A DNA stretch of 64,000 nt from Nitrospira sp. Its GTDB lineage: Bacteria > Nitrospirota > Nitrospiria > Nitrospirales > Nitrospiraceae. Position 1 is the first letter of the stretch. The number at the start of each line of letters is the position of its first letter. The notes under the pieces were generated by a model. The model saw only the letters and a program-made list of their open reading frames with translations, was not told where the DNA came from and ran no database searches. This document shows positions 43,277-51,578 of this stretch, piece after piece. The position numbers and the translations under genes are program-made. The stretch spans positions 40,815 through 104,814 of the forward strand of contig JACOEK010000009.1 in assembly GCA_024998595.1 (NCBI GenBank). The letters are read 5' to 3'.

Positions 43277-45058
43277 ATGAAGGTTTCTCTTCTGTTTCCA
43301 CCGACGTGGCATCCTTCGCAACCGTACCTTAGCCTCCCATCTCTCACTGGTTTTCTCACCCAGGCGGGGGTCAAAAACGTCTCCCAACGCGATCTGGGCA
43401 TTGAGCTGTTAGACAAGGTGCTCACTCAGTCCTACGCTCACGGTCTCTATCAACAGCTGGTGGAGAAGCAGCGGAGCCTTGAGCGAGAACGTACGGGAGA
43501 GACGGGACCGGGGAGTGCGGAGCAGCTCGCGAGAGTCATCGAATCCCTCGATCGCTTCCCCTATTTGTTTGAGCGAATCGAATTGGCCAAAGAGACGCTG
43601 CGGGGAGAAGGGTTTTACGATATCGAGGCCTATCGCAATAGCCTCTTCCTGATTGATAAGTGGCTCGAGGTGCTCTCGTCGCTCTATTTCCCGACGCGAA
43701 TGACGGTCGTCGATAATCAATTCGGGGACTATTCAATTTACTCCTCGAAAGATTTGATTAAAGCCATTCGTGACGAAGGGCAGAATCCCTATATCAGCCT
43801 TTTCCGTGAGCATGTGTTGCCTTCTCTCCTGACTGATCGTCCGGATCTGGTCGGTGTCTCGATCACGGCCACGTCGCAAATCATTCCCGGTCTCACGCTC
43901 TGTCGGCTGATTAAAGAACATGCCCCTGAACTGCATGTAACGGTCGGCGGAAGTATCTTCACCCGGTTGGTCGATAATCTGCGCCGCTGCCCCTGGCTCT
44001 TCGATCTCGTCGACGATTTTGTCGTGTTCGAAGGCGAGACCGCATTGCTGGAGTTGGTGAATCAGATGGACGGCAAACGTGATTTTAGCAAGGTGCCCAA
44101 TCTGATCTATCGGCAAAACGGCAAGATCACGGTCAATCAGCCGTTCTATTCCGAAAATATCAATCAACTTACCGCCCCCAACTACGACGGGTTTCCGCTG
44201 GATCTGTATTTATCTCCGGAACCAGTCCTTCCCGTGCAGTTCTCTCGCGGCTGTTATTACAAGGACTGTGCTTTTTGCGCTCTGACGCTGGATCACCAAA
44301 ATTTCCGGCAGCGCGATCCGGGCAAGACGGTAGACGATCTGGTCTGGTTGAAAGAACGGTATGGCGCGCAATCGTTTTTCTTTACCGACGAATGTTTCGC
44401 CCTGTCGCCCACCAAGCGTCTCTGCCAGCAGATGATCGATCGTCAAGTCAATGTGAAGTGGACCTGCGAGTTGAGGTTCGAGAAGAATCTCTCACGTGAA
44501 TTGCTCGCACAGATGCGGGATGCCGGCTGCTTGAAAATCGTCTTTGGCCTCGAATCGTTCAATCAGCGGGTCATGGATTTCATGAAGAAAGGGATCAAGC
44601 AGGAATCGGTGCGCCGCATCGTCGATGACTGTGTCGATCTGGGCATCGCCGTGCATTGTTATGTGATCGTCGGGTTCCCCACGGAGAAGGAAGAAGAAGC
44701 GCTGGACACGATGAACTTCGTGGTGGGGAATACCAAGCTCCATGAATCGTACGGCTTCTCGTGTCAGCCCTGCCTCTTTGACTTAGAAAAAGAAGCGCCG
44801 ATCATGAGTGATCCGGGCAGTTATGGCATCCGACGGATTATGCGGCCGGCCACCGAAGACTTGAGTCTCGGATTTTTTTACGAAGTGCAGGAAGGTATGA
44901 CGCCGGCTCAGGCCGAGCAGTTGTATCAGCAGGTTTACGAAAAGATCAGCGAAGTCGTGTGCGAGTTGCCGTTTAACTATTCTATGGCCGACGGGCTGCT
45001 CTATATCGCCCGGGCCAAGTCGCAAGCGTTGCAGGTACCACAACCAACCGTGTCGTAG
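43277..45058 (+). CDS. B12-binding radical SAM enzyme
   Basis: 593 residues. The N-terminal half (to about 300) is a cobalamin-binding Rossmann domain (LVGVSITATSQIIPGL, VTVGGSIFTRL); then the radical SAM barrel with the cluster motif GCYYKDCAFC. The Cys spacing is C326-x4-C331-x2-C334 rather than the usual C-x3-C-x2-C. LKIVFGLESFNQRVMDFMKKG is the SAM-binding strand. Such enzymes do methylations, ring contractions or rearrangements; substrate unknown. It is isolated by a hairpin upstream and lies between NxrC and a membrane protein, so a role in cofactor or membrane-lipid modification is speculative. Confidence 0.8.
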   Translation: MKVSLLFPPTWHPSQPYLSLPSLTGFLTQAGVKNVSQRDLGIELLDKVLTQSYAHGLYQQLVEKQRSLERERTGETGPGSAEQLARVIESLDRFPYLFERIELAKETLRGEGFYDIEAYRNSLFLIDKWLEVLSSLYFPTRMTVVDNQFGDYSIYSSKDLIKAIRDEGQNPYISLFREHVLPSLLTDRPDLVGVSITATSQIIPGLTLCRLIKEHAPELHVTVGGSIFTRLVDNLRRCPWLFDLVDDFVVFEGETALLELVNQMDGKRDFSKVPNLIYRQNGKITVNQPFYSENINQLTAPNYDGFPLDLYLSPEPVLPVQFSRGCYYKDCAFCALTLDHQNFRQRDPGKTVDDLVWLKERYGAQSFFFTDECFALSPTKRLCQQMIDRQVNVKWTCELRFEKNLSRELLAQMRDAGCLKIVFGLESFNQRVMDFMKKGIKQESVRRIVDDCVDLGIAVHCYVIVGFPTEKEEEALDTMNFVVGNTKLHESYGFSCQPCLFDLEKEAPIMSDPGSYGIRRIMRPATEDLSLGFFYEVQEGMTPAQAEQLYQQVYEKISEVVCELPFNYSMADGLLYIARAKSQALQVPQPTVS

Positions 45059-45140
45059 GATCGGAAGGCAGGCCCTGCGGGTCGATGCCTTATGTGCGAT
45101 GTGGTGACGCGGTACGTAACGTTTGCCAGGGGGGCTGGAG

Positions 45141-46262
45141 ATGTCTGCTATAGCCGCCGCCGTCGAACGGCCTACAGGACGGGTTGAGGATCAGGGTTTG
45201 TTATTCGAATACACCATCAAGCTGGTGTTGTTCGTCGGATTCTTCGAGCTTGTTCTATATCGGTTGGTCTCCCGTCTGGGCATGCATATCAGCAAGATTG
45301 CCGCTCAACACGAATGGATCGGGACGGTCTTCCAGATGCTCACCTCGATCGGGTTTGCGCTGTTGAATGTCGTGGCCATTTTTGTTTTTCTCGCGCTCGT
45401 GGTCTTATTGATCAACCGTGCCCGCGCGAGAGGCCTGACGGGTTTTAATGCCGTGAGCATCCCCAGTGTGGCGCTCCTATTGATGTTGACGGCCGCCTTT
45501 CTCATCGTGCAGCCGGCCATGCTCGGTTCCATTGCCTACAATGTCGTGACCCTTATTGCGCTCACCGCATTGATGTTGGAGTATCTCTCCCAGCAGCAGG
45601 AGTGGCCGAAACGGGTCATGGGCACAGTTTATTATTTCGGTATTTCCGGGTGGCTGTACTATCAAATCTTCTCCACCACCTACGGATGGATGGGGGTGAT
45701 TGCGGCGCCGCCCTTTGTCTATGAAGCCAATCGCATCGGCGAAGCACTCATGGTGCTCGCCAGTATCCTGGTCTTCTGGGCGTATGGACGCGGGGTGTCG
45801 TTCCGCACCCGGAACAAACAGCAACGGCGCCGCGCGATCTGGTTCGGGACGGTTTCGGCGGTGGTATTTTTCGGCCTGTTGTTTATGGATTATTTCCTGG
45901 GCCTGTACAACCCCGCTCTGGCCCATTCCATCCGGAAGGCCGGCGAGGGGATCAGCTGGATCTTTCAGATGGGCATGGGCTATACCTTTTATCTGCCGTT
46001 TGCCTTTTACGTCGCCGGACTCCTGTGCTGGTCCTATACGGTCATCAGGCTCGTGACAATGGGACGTCTTGCAGGATACGGCCTGGCATTGATGTTTATC
46101 GCCGGCTATGCCTTGTTGTTTTCCAGTTTGACCTTGATGGTCATTCTTGGGGTAATGTTATTGACGCTCGACCGCCCGAAGGGAACGGTCACTGAGCAGG
46201 CGACGGTGAGCAGGCCGCCGCTGGTCGGCACGCAGGATTCACTCGTTGGCGGACACATTTAA
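45141..46262 (+). CDS. Polytopic membrane protein, unrecognised
   Basis: 373 residues from ATG 45141 (AGGGGGG upstream; TTG 45123 is a weaker option). About nine hydrophobic segments; several Tyr/Trp-rich helices (GWLYYQIFSTTYGWMG, YTFYLPFAFYVAGLLCWSY). No cofactor ligands or named family recognised. It is followed 32 bases later by a TPR gene and then tatA, and is probably in their operon. Confidence 0.55.
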   Translation: MSAIAAAVERPTGRVEDQGLLFEYTIKLVLFVGFFELVLYRLVSRLGMHISKIAAQHEWIGTVFQMLTSIGFALLNVVAIFVFLALVVLLINRARARGLTGFNAVSIPSVALLLMLTAAFLIVQPAMLGSIAYNVVTLIALTALMLEYLSQQQEWPKRVMGTVYYFGISGWLYYQIFSTTYGWMGVIAAPPFVYEANRIGEALMVLASILVFWAYGRGVSFRTRNKQQRRRAIWFGTVSAVVFFGLLFMDYFLGLYNPALAHSIRKAGEGISWIFQMGMGYTFYLPFAFYVAGLLCWSYTVIRLVTMGRLAGYGLALMFIAGYALLFSSLTLMVILGVMLLTLDRPKGTVTEQATVSRPPLVGTQDSLVGGHI

Positions 46263-46293
46263 ATTCTGACTTACCCAGATTAGGATACGTTGT

Positions 46294-47106
46294 ATGGACG
46301 AACAGACACAAACCGGCGGGGCAGAGCAGGGAAGTGCAGCGGTAGATCTCGGCGATCAGCCGTTAAATCCGGATGAGGAAATTGCCGAGATTGAAAAGTT
46401 GCTCAATACCGAACCCGACGATTTTCAGGCGCGATGCCGATTGGGCGAGCTTTACTTCAGTAAAGGCCGATTGGACGATGCCCTTACAGAAGTGAAAAAG
46501 TCCATCGAGATGGCCGAAGGGCTCAGGACGGAAATGAATCGCTCGCTGGCGATGTACTATTCCAACCTCGGGACCATCTATGCCACGAAGGGCATGATCG
46601 ACGAGGCTGAGGCAGAGTTTAAGCGTGCGCTCGACGTGCATGCCTACGATGTGCTGGCGCTGTTTAACCTCGGCCGCGTGCAGGCGGACAAGCGAAAGTA
46701 CATGGAGTCGAAGAACTATTATGAACGGCTGGTCGAGATCACGCCGGAGGATCCGATGGCATGGTACAATCTCGCCGGCGTCTACGTAGAGCTCGATAAT
46801 CCCCAAGTATCCGACTACAACACCATGGACATGGCGATTCAGTGTTATCTGCGCGTCCTCGAATTGGACCCGAAGCATTTGGAGGCGAGCTTCAAGCTGA
46901 TGGAGATCGCTCTCAATCACCGGAAGACCGACTTGGCAATCAAGGTGATGGAGAGTGCGGTGGAGCACAGTCCGGACGAGCCTCTCGCGTATTACAATTT
47001 GATCAGCGTGTACGATAAGTGCAAAATGTTCGAGCAAGCCGAGCAGGCTCGCCAGCGATTGAAGGAACGATTTGCGAAGAAGGCCAAAGAAGGATCCGCA
47101 TCCTGA
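46294..47106 (+). CDS. TPR-repeat protein
   Basis: 270 residues, no signal peptide. An acidic N-terminus is followed by five or six tetratricopeptide units (QARCRLGELYFSKGRLDDAL, YSNLGTIYATKGMIDEAEAEF, VLALFNLGRVQADKRKY, AWYNLAGVYVELDN, LAYYNLISVYDKCKMFEQAE). A cytoplasmic protein-binding scaffold. Between a membrane protein and tatA, it may help assembly of exported enzymes; inference. Confidence 0.8.
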   Translation: MDEQTQTGGAEQGSAAVDLGDQPLNPDEEIAEIEKLLNTEPDDFQARCRLGELYFSKGRLDDALTEVKKSIEMAEGLRTEMNRSLAMYYSNLGTIYATKGMIDEAEAEFKRALDVHAYDVLALFNLGRVQADKRKYMESKNYYERLVEITPEDPMAWYNLAGVYVELDNPQVSDYNTMDMAIQCYLRVLELDPKHLEASFKLMEIALNHRKTDLAIKVMESAVEHSPDEPLAYYNLISVYDKCKMFEQAEQARQRLKERFAKKAKEGSAS

Positions 47107-47130
47107 ACATGTGAGCAAAGGAGATACACC

Positions 47131-47427
47131 ATGTTTGGCAGCCTTGGTTTTACAGAGTTGATCCTGATCCTGTTTATTGTCTTGATTATCTTCGGGGCAG
47201 GGAAGTTGCCGCAGCTTGGTGAAGGAATCGGCAAGGCCATCAAGGGCTTCAAGAAATCCGTTCATGAAGCGGATGCCATCGAGGCTGAAGCTCAGGCGCA
47301 AGCACAGCAACAGGCCGAACCCGCGCAGGCTCAGGCCATCGCCGCTCCACCGACAGCTCCGATGCCCACACCTGTGGCGGAGCAACAGGTCGCTGCGGCG
47401 CCCCCGGCGGCGCGCGCGCAGGCATAA
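47131..47427 (+). CDS. tatA: Twin-arginine translocase subunit TatA
   Basis: 98 residues. N-terminal membrane helix ([24 protein letters not shown]) with the FG-x2-KLP hinge, then an amphipathic helix ([17 protein letters not shown]), then a Gln/Ala/Pro-rich tail ([15 protein letters not shown]). TatA forms the pore for folded Tat substrates. No tatB or tatC is in the window. Placement in the NXR accessory locus fits export of the folded NXR complex. Confidence 0.9.
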   Translation: MFGSLGFTELILILFIVLIIFGAGKLPQLGEGIGKAIKGFKKSVHEADAIEAEAQAQAQQQAEPAQAQAIAAPPTAPMPTPVAEQQVAAAPPAARAQA

Positions 47428-47472
47428 GATCCTCGACACCACGGGCCCAGCATAGAACGGACGCAGATCGAT

Positions 47473-48726
47473 ATGGAAACAGATGTTCAATTAGCTCCCG
47501 GATATATCGAAACCTTTGCCGGCAATGGAAAGGCCCGAAGTACGGGGGACGGCAAGCGCGCGGTGAAGGCCGGCATTCCCCTTCCGCACCACGTCGCCCT
47601 GGATCGGGATGAAAAGTGGCTGTACTTTGCCGAGTCGGGATCTGATCGCGTTCGTCGCGTCAACCTGCTGGAAGGCACCGTTCATAACTTCGCGGGTATC
47701 GGCGAGACGTGCTACAGCGGAGACGAAGGACTTTGCGGGGAAGCAGGATTATATCTGCCCCTCGATGTAGCCTGCGATTCCAAGAATGATCTCTATGTGT
47801 GTGATTCGGGCAGCAACCGGATTCGCAAGATTGATCGTGAGACCGGGATCATCACGACTGTGGTGGGGACCGGCGAGCATGGTTTCAATGGGGACGGTCC
47901 CGCGTTGGAGGTGAATCTCACGTGGCCTGCCGCCATTGCTTTCGATGCGGACGATGTCATGTATATCGCCGACACGCAGGCACACCGGATTCGCCGCTAC
48001 GATTCACGGACAGGTCGCGTAGAAACCATTGCGGGCAGTTGGACTGCTGAGGATGAAGCCAGGGAGCAACCTCTGGTTGCGCGTAATTTGGTCGTGCTGT
48101 CGGGCGATGCGATCGGCATCGATTTCAGTGACGATAACGGCTGGCTCATGCCTGTCTGCTCGGATGGACTCAGTCTCTCCATGTATCTTGATGACGGCCG
48201 GCCCGCTCTTGAGGCACGCCTGTATGATATCGTCGGAATCGCAGTGGACAACGCTGGCGATGTGTATGTCGTGGACAAAGGCAGCAATCGCGTACGCAAG
48301 ATCGATCACCGGACCGGGTTGATCTCTACGCTCGCCGGTGTGTGTCGTTATGGGTACGATGGAGATGGAAAGCCGGCGGCCAAGTCGATGTTACACGCGC
48401 CAGAAGCCATTGTGTTCGATCAGAATAACCACGCTTACATCTCCGACACCGGCAACCATCGTGTGCGTAAGGTCGAGGCAGGGACAGGTATCATAAGTAC
48501 GGTGGCCGGGAACGGCGATAGCGGATATGACGACAAGAACATGGGTGGCTGCGGCGCCGCTCGCTTTGTCGCGAAAGACGCTGCTGGTGCGCTCAAGCAT
48601 GGGGATGGTCTGCTGGCTATTGAGGCGGTGGTGAATTCTCCCGTGGGGTTGACGCTCGACTCCCAAGGATATTTATATATCTGCGAGCGGGGTGAAAATA
48701 AGATTCGTCGCGCCAAGTTGTGGTAA
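47473..48726 (+). CDS. NHL-repeat beta-propeller protein
   Basis: 417 residues, no clear signal peptide. Six NHL-type repeats with recurring elements: HHVALDRDEKWLYFAESGSDRVRRV, DLYVCDSGSNRIRKIDRETG, VMYIADTQAHRIRRY, DVYVVDKGSNRVRKI, HAYISDTGNHRVRKVEA and YLYICERGENKIRR. Repeats with GNG-x-G-x-DG loops between them suggest Ca or sugar contacts. Interaction or lactonase-like roles are known for the fold; no catalytic site is assignable here. Confidence 0.8.
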   Translation: METDVQLAPGYIETFAGNGKARSTGDGKRAVKAGIPLPHHVALDRDEKWLYFAESGSDRVRRVNLLEGTVHNFAGIGETCYSGDEGLCGEAGLYLPLDVACDSKNDLYVCDSGSNRIRKIDRETGIITTVVGTGEHGFNGDGPALEVNLTWPAAIAFDADDVMYIADTQAHRIRRYDSRTGRVETIAGSWTAEDEAREQPLVARNLVVLSGDAIGIDFSDDNGWLMPVCSDGLSLSMYLDDGRPALEARLYDIVGIAVDNAGDVYVVDKGSNRVRKIDHRTGLISTLAGVCRYGYDGDGKPAAKSMLHAPEAIVFDQNNHAYISDTGNHRVRKVEAGTGIISTVAGNGDSGYDDKNMGGCGAARFVAKDAAGALKHGDGLLAIEAVVNSPVGLTLDSQGYLYICERGENKIRRAKLW

Positions 48727-48803
48727 CGCTTGGAGGACGGAGCCAGTGCTCCCGCACAGAGAACGGGTGCGGGCGTTCTCACGACTAAGGCACGCGCCGG
48801 GAC

Positions 48804-49646
48804 ATGAGGCGAATGACGTCGGTCCACACATCCCGCACCAGGTTGCTGAGTCTTCTTTCCGCTCTGCTGGTTCTCGCCCTTATTCTGGGTGGTCTCGGTA
48901 TTCCCATCGTCAGCTCAGAAGGCATGATTATCCGTGCACCGGCATTCTCGGGAGAAATTCCCGTGGCGCCTGAAGATCCGGTATGGCAGAAAATCTCGCC
49001 GATGACCTTGCCATTAAGTGGCCAGATCATTACCCGTCCGGTCTGGCCTGAGCCGACAGCCCATGCGTTGACAGTACGCGCCGTACACAACGGTACCGAC
49101 ATCGCGTTCCTGTTGGAATGGCAGGACAATACGAAAAATGACCGGTTGACGCCCGGCACATTTCGAGATGGAGTGGCCCTGGGGCTTCCGCTCGGTGATG
49201 CTCCGGCATTTTTCTGCATGGGACAACTGGACCATTACATCAATATTTGGCACTGGAAAGCCGATTGGCAGAGCGACATCGATCGGCGAGCCGCGAGAAC
49301 GACCGAAAAGGATAAATCGGGCGGAAGTGAGCCTCGGCGGTTTGAGGTGATCCCAAGGCGGGCCTCCTCGGTGGAAGATTTGATCGGAGGCGGGTTCAGT
49401 ACCCTGACCACCAAAGAGAAGCAGGGGCGTGTTCAGGGAAAGGCCACCTGGAAGGACGGCACGTGGCGCGTGGTGATGCGCCGTCCCCTGTCGAGTGAGG
49501 AGCAGGAGAATGAAGCGAAGCTGATCCCTGGGCGTATACAGGCGGTGTCATTCGCGGTCTGGAATGGTGAGAACAAAGAACGAAACGGGCAAAAGGCAAT
49601 TGCTCCTTGGTTTCAGCTCGCCCTGGATCCCGTCACAAAGACGTAG
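48804..49646 (+). CDS. Second NxrC-like gamma-subunit paralogue
   Basis: 280 residues with an N-terminal hydrophobic export segment (LLSALLVLALILGGLGIPIV). Shares with the 42046 gene: DPVWQKISPMTLPLSGQ, LEWQDNTKNDRLTPGTFRDG, CMGQ (Met139), NIWHWKADWQ, RRASSVEDLIGGGFSTL and RNGQKAIAPW (Lys264), so both candidate haem b ligands are kept. The region after NIWHWKADWQ is shorter and charged (KDKSGG) where the paralogue has an aromatic acidic loop, suggesting a different partner. Gene neighbours are a PDZ protein and pentahaem cytochromes. Confidence 0.75.
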   Translation: MRRMTSVHTSRTRLLSLLSALLVLALILGGLGIPIVSSEGMIIRAPAFSGEIPVAPEDPVWQKISPMTLPLSGQIITRPVWPEPTAHALTVRAVHNGTDIAFLLEWQDNTKNDRLTPGTFRDGVALGLPLGDAPAFFCMGQLDHYINIWHWKADWQSDIDRRAARTTEKDKSGGSEPRRFEVIPRRASSVEDLIGGGFSTLTTKEKQGRVQGKATWKDGTWRVVMRRPLSSEEQENEAKLIPGRIQAVSFAVWNGENKERNGQKAIAPWFQLALDPVTKT

Positions 49647-49660
49647 AGCTTCCTGGTAGG

Positions 49661-50194
49661 ATGAGATACAAGCCGGGCGCATGGGCGTCCGCTTTGTCTG
49701 CGAAAGCGAGAGGCGATCTTTTGGAGGACAGGTTTCAGATCCAGCGCGGGATTCACATCAGAGCCCTTTCTTTCGGAAGGGCTCTTTGTCTGTGTGGAGT
49801 TGGAGTGCTCCTTGCGGCGGTCGCGGCCGCAGACCCAGGCAGCAATGGCGGGATGACGGTGGAAGAAGCCATTCAGCTCGGAGAAGAGTTCGGCATCGCG
49901 GTCGGTGAAGTCGACGAAGAGGTCCAAAAAGAGCTCAAGCTTCAACGGCCGGAGGGCGTCGCGGTCTTTGAAGTTATTGGAAATTCTCGAGCGGACTATG
50001 CTGGCATCAAGGTCCGGTCCGTCATCAAAGAGATTGATAAGAAGGAAGTCCGTAACCTGATCGATTTCGGGAAGGCCGTCAAATTGGCGATGAAGGAATG
50101 TAATTTCACCGTCGGGACCTATGAGCCGGCTGATCCAGGCGATCCGGTCGGATGGGGCGTGAATTTTCATTTCGTCGGGTGTAAGCGGGATTAA
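49661..50194 (+). CDS. Exported PDZ-domain protein
   Basis: About 177 residues from ATG 49661; the start is uncertain because upstream codons overlap the NxrC-like gene. An export segment lies about 40 residues in (ALCLCGVGVLLAAVAAAD), then a PDZ domain (GVAVFEVIGNSRADYAGIKVRSVIKEIDKKEVRNLIDFG). C-terminal VGWGVNFHFVGC. No protease domain. A periplasmic adaptor binding protein C-termini is likely; its client is unknown. It precedes the two pentahaem cytochromes. Confidence 0.6.
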   Translation: MRYKPGAWASALSAKARGDLLEDRFQIQRGIHIRALSFGRALCLCGVGVLLAAVAAADPGSNGGMTVEEAIQLGEEFGIAVGEVDEEVQKELKLQRPEGVAVFEVIGNSRADYAGIKVRSVIKEIDKKEVRNLIDFGKAVKLAMKECNFTVGTYEPADPGDPVGWGVNFHFVGCKRD

Positions 50195-50209
50195 TTAAGC
50201 GAGCGACAC

Positions 50210-51520
50210 GTGACCGGAAACGGACGATCCATGCAGAAATTGGCTCTGAGCGCACTGCTGCTGATATTTACAGTGCTCACGGTCACGTTTCATGAGCGGG
50301 CCATTGCGCAGAAGACGGATGGGCAGGCACCAGCCGATTGGGTGGCGGAGATTGAAAAGATCTTTATCCGTTCAGAAGATTGCAAACAGTGTCATGACCG
50401 GCACTACGAAGAGTGGAAGGGCATGCGTGAGCAGACCCCTGACCTCAAATCGTTCGGTCGAGTGGATGCGGCTCTATTACACGGCACCTCCTTTGAATCC
50501 CCGGTGTTCCGCACGGTGTTGGGCGTCTGGATGCAGACCAATCCCACGCTAGAGGAGCGGCAGCGGTGTTTGTCCTGCCATGCGCCGGCGGTCACGGTCT
50601 TTCCTCAACACGCCGAAAAGATTGCTGCGCAGGTTCTAGCAGGCAAGCCCCAGGTCGAAGGCATCGGCTGTGCATCGTGCCACCTCATCAACGCGGTAGA
50701 AACGACGCCCCTGCCGCCGCCGACCTATAAGGTGCAGCCAGGGGAGATGCTGTATGGCCCTTATGCCGATCCGGAGGAAAACCTGGTGCATCCGGCGACA
50801 CAGTTGCCGTTGTTCCGTGGCGCGAACTTCTGCACCTCCTGCCATTTCGACAAGGTCAAGGACGTCACGCAGAAAGACCTTCCCGGTGAAATTCTGCATG
50901 GCACGATTTGCCAGGATTGCCATATGGAACCTTCCACAGGGAGCTCAACTTCGAGACGCGGCGCCATGACTCGCGCCATCGGGCGACATTGGTTCCGCGG
51001 AGTCGTCATTCCCGGCACGTTACTGAAAAACCGCAATCTGCAAGCGGAATGGATGCCGCGTATCGATATTGACGCGACGAGGTCAGGGGCAGGGGTAGAA
51101 GGAACGGTGCTGGTGAAAGTCGGCAGTCTGCCTCACAGTTTCCCTGATGGTGACCCGGTGTTGAAACAATTCTTCCTCTCGATCACCATCAAGGATGCGC
51201 AAGGGCGCGTACTGGGAGAAGAGACAAAACAATTCGGGTTGCCCTACGAGAAAATTCTACGCGGACCGATCCCCGATCCCTTTATCAAGGGCGGCAATAC
51301 CAGGCGTGTGCCTTTTTCGCAGGCCCTGCCAACCGGGGGAGGGGAGCCGTCGACGATTGAAGTCGTGCTCAGCTATGCGTTGATTCCGGAGCCCGAACCG
51401 GGATTGAAAGCAAAATATCTGGCTACGCTGCCCAACGACCAAGAGCGAGCGGCCGCGAAGAAGGTCATCGAGGAATATATTCAGCCTCGCATGCTGACCT
51501 ATCGAGCCAAATCACTGTAA
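50210..51520 (+). CDS. Pentahaem cytochrome c, copy 1
   Basis: 436 residues (GTG 50210; ATG 50231 is possible). Signal peptide (LALSALLLIFTVLTVTF, ends AIAQ). Five CxxCH sites in the first 260 residues: CKQCH, CLSCH, CASCH, CTSCH and CQDCH. The pattern resembles cytochrome c554-type multihaem proteins. A 170-residue beta-rich C-terminal part (LPHSFPDGDPVLKQFFLSI, PSTIEVVLSYALIPEP) has no haem. Probably a periplasmic electron carrier or redox enzyme; no substrate can be assigned. Confidence 0.8.
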   Translation: MTGNGRSMQKLALSALLLIFTVLTVTFHERAIAQKTDGQAPADWVAEIEKIFIRSEDCKQCHDRHYEEWKGMREQTPDLKSFGRVDAALLHGTSFESPVFRTVLGVWMQTNPTLEERQRCLSCHAPAVTVFPQHAEKIAAQVLAGKPQVEGIGCASCHLINAVETTPLPPPTYKVQPGEMLYGPYADPEENLVHPATQLPLFRGANFCTSCHFDKVKDVTQKDLPGEILHGTICQDCHMEPSTGSSTSRRGAMTRAIGRHWFRGVVIPGTLLKNRNLQAEWMPRIDIDATRSGAGVEGTVLVKVGSLPHSFPDGDPVLKQFFLSITIKDAQGRVLGEETKQFGLPYEKILRGPIPDPFIKGGNTRRVPFSQALPTGGGEPSTIEVVLSYALIPEPEPGLKAKYLATLPNDQERAAAKKVIEEYIQPRMLTYRAKSL

Positions 51521-51578
51521 GGCCCCCTGCCGGTTCCAGCCACGACGGGCAGCGAGGTGCGCACCATGTGCGGAGGAT

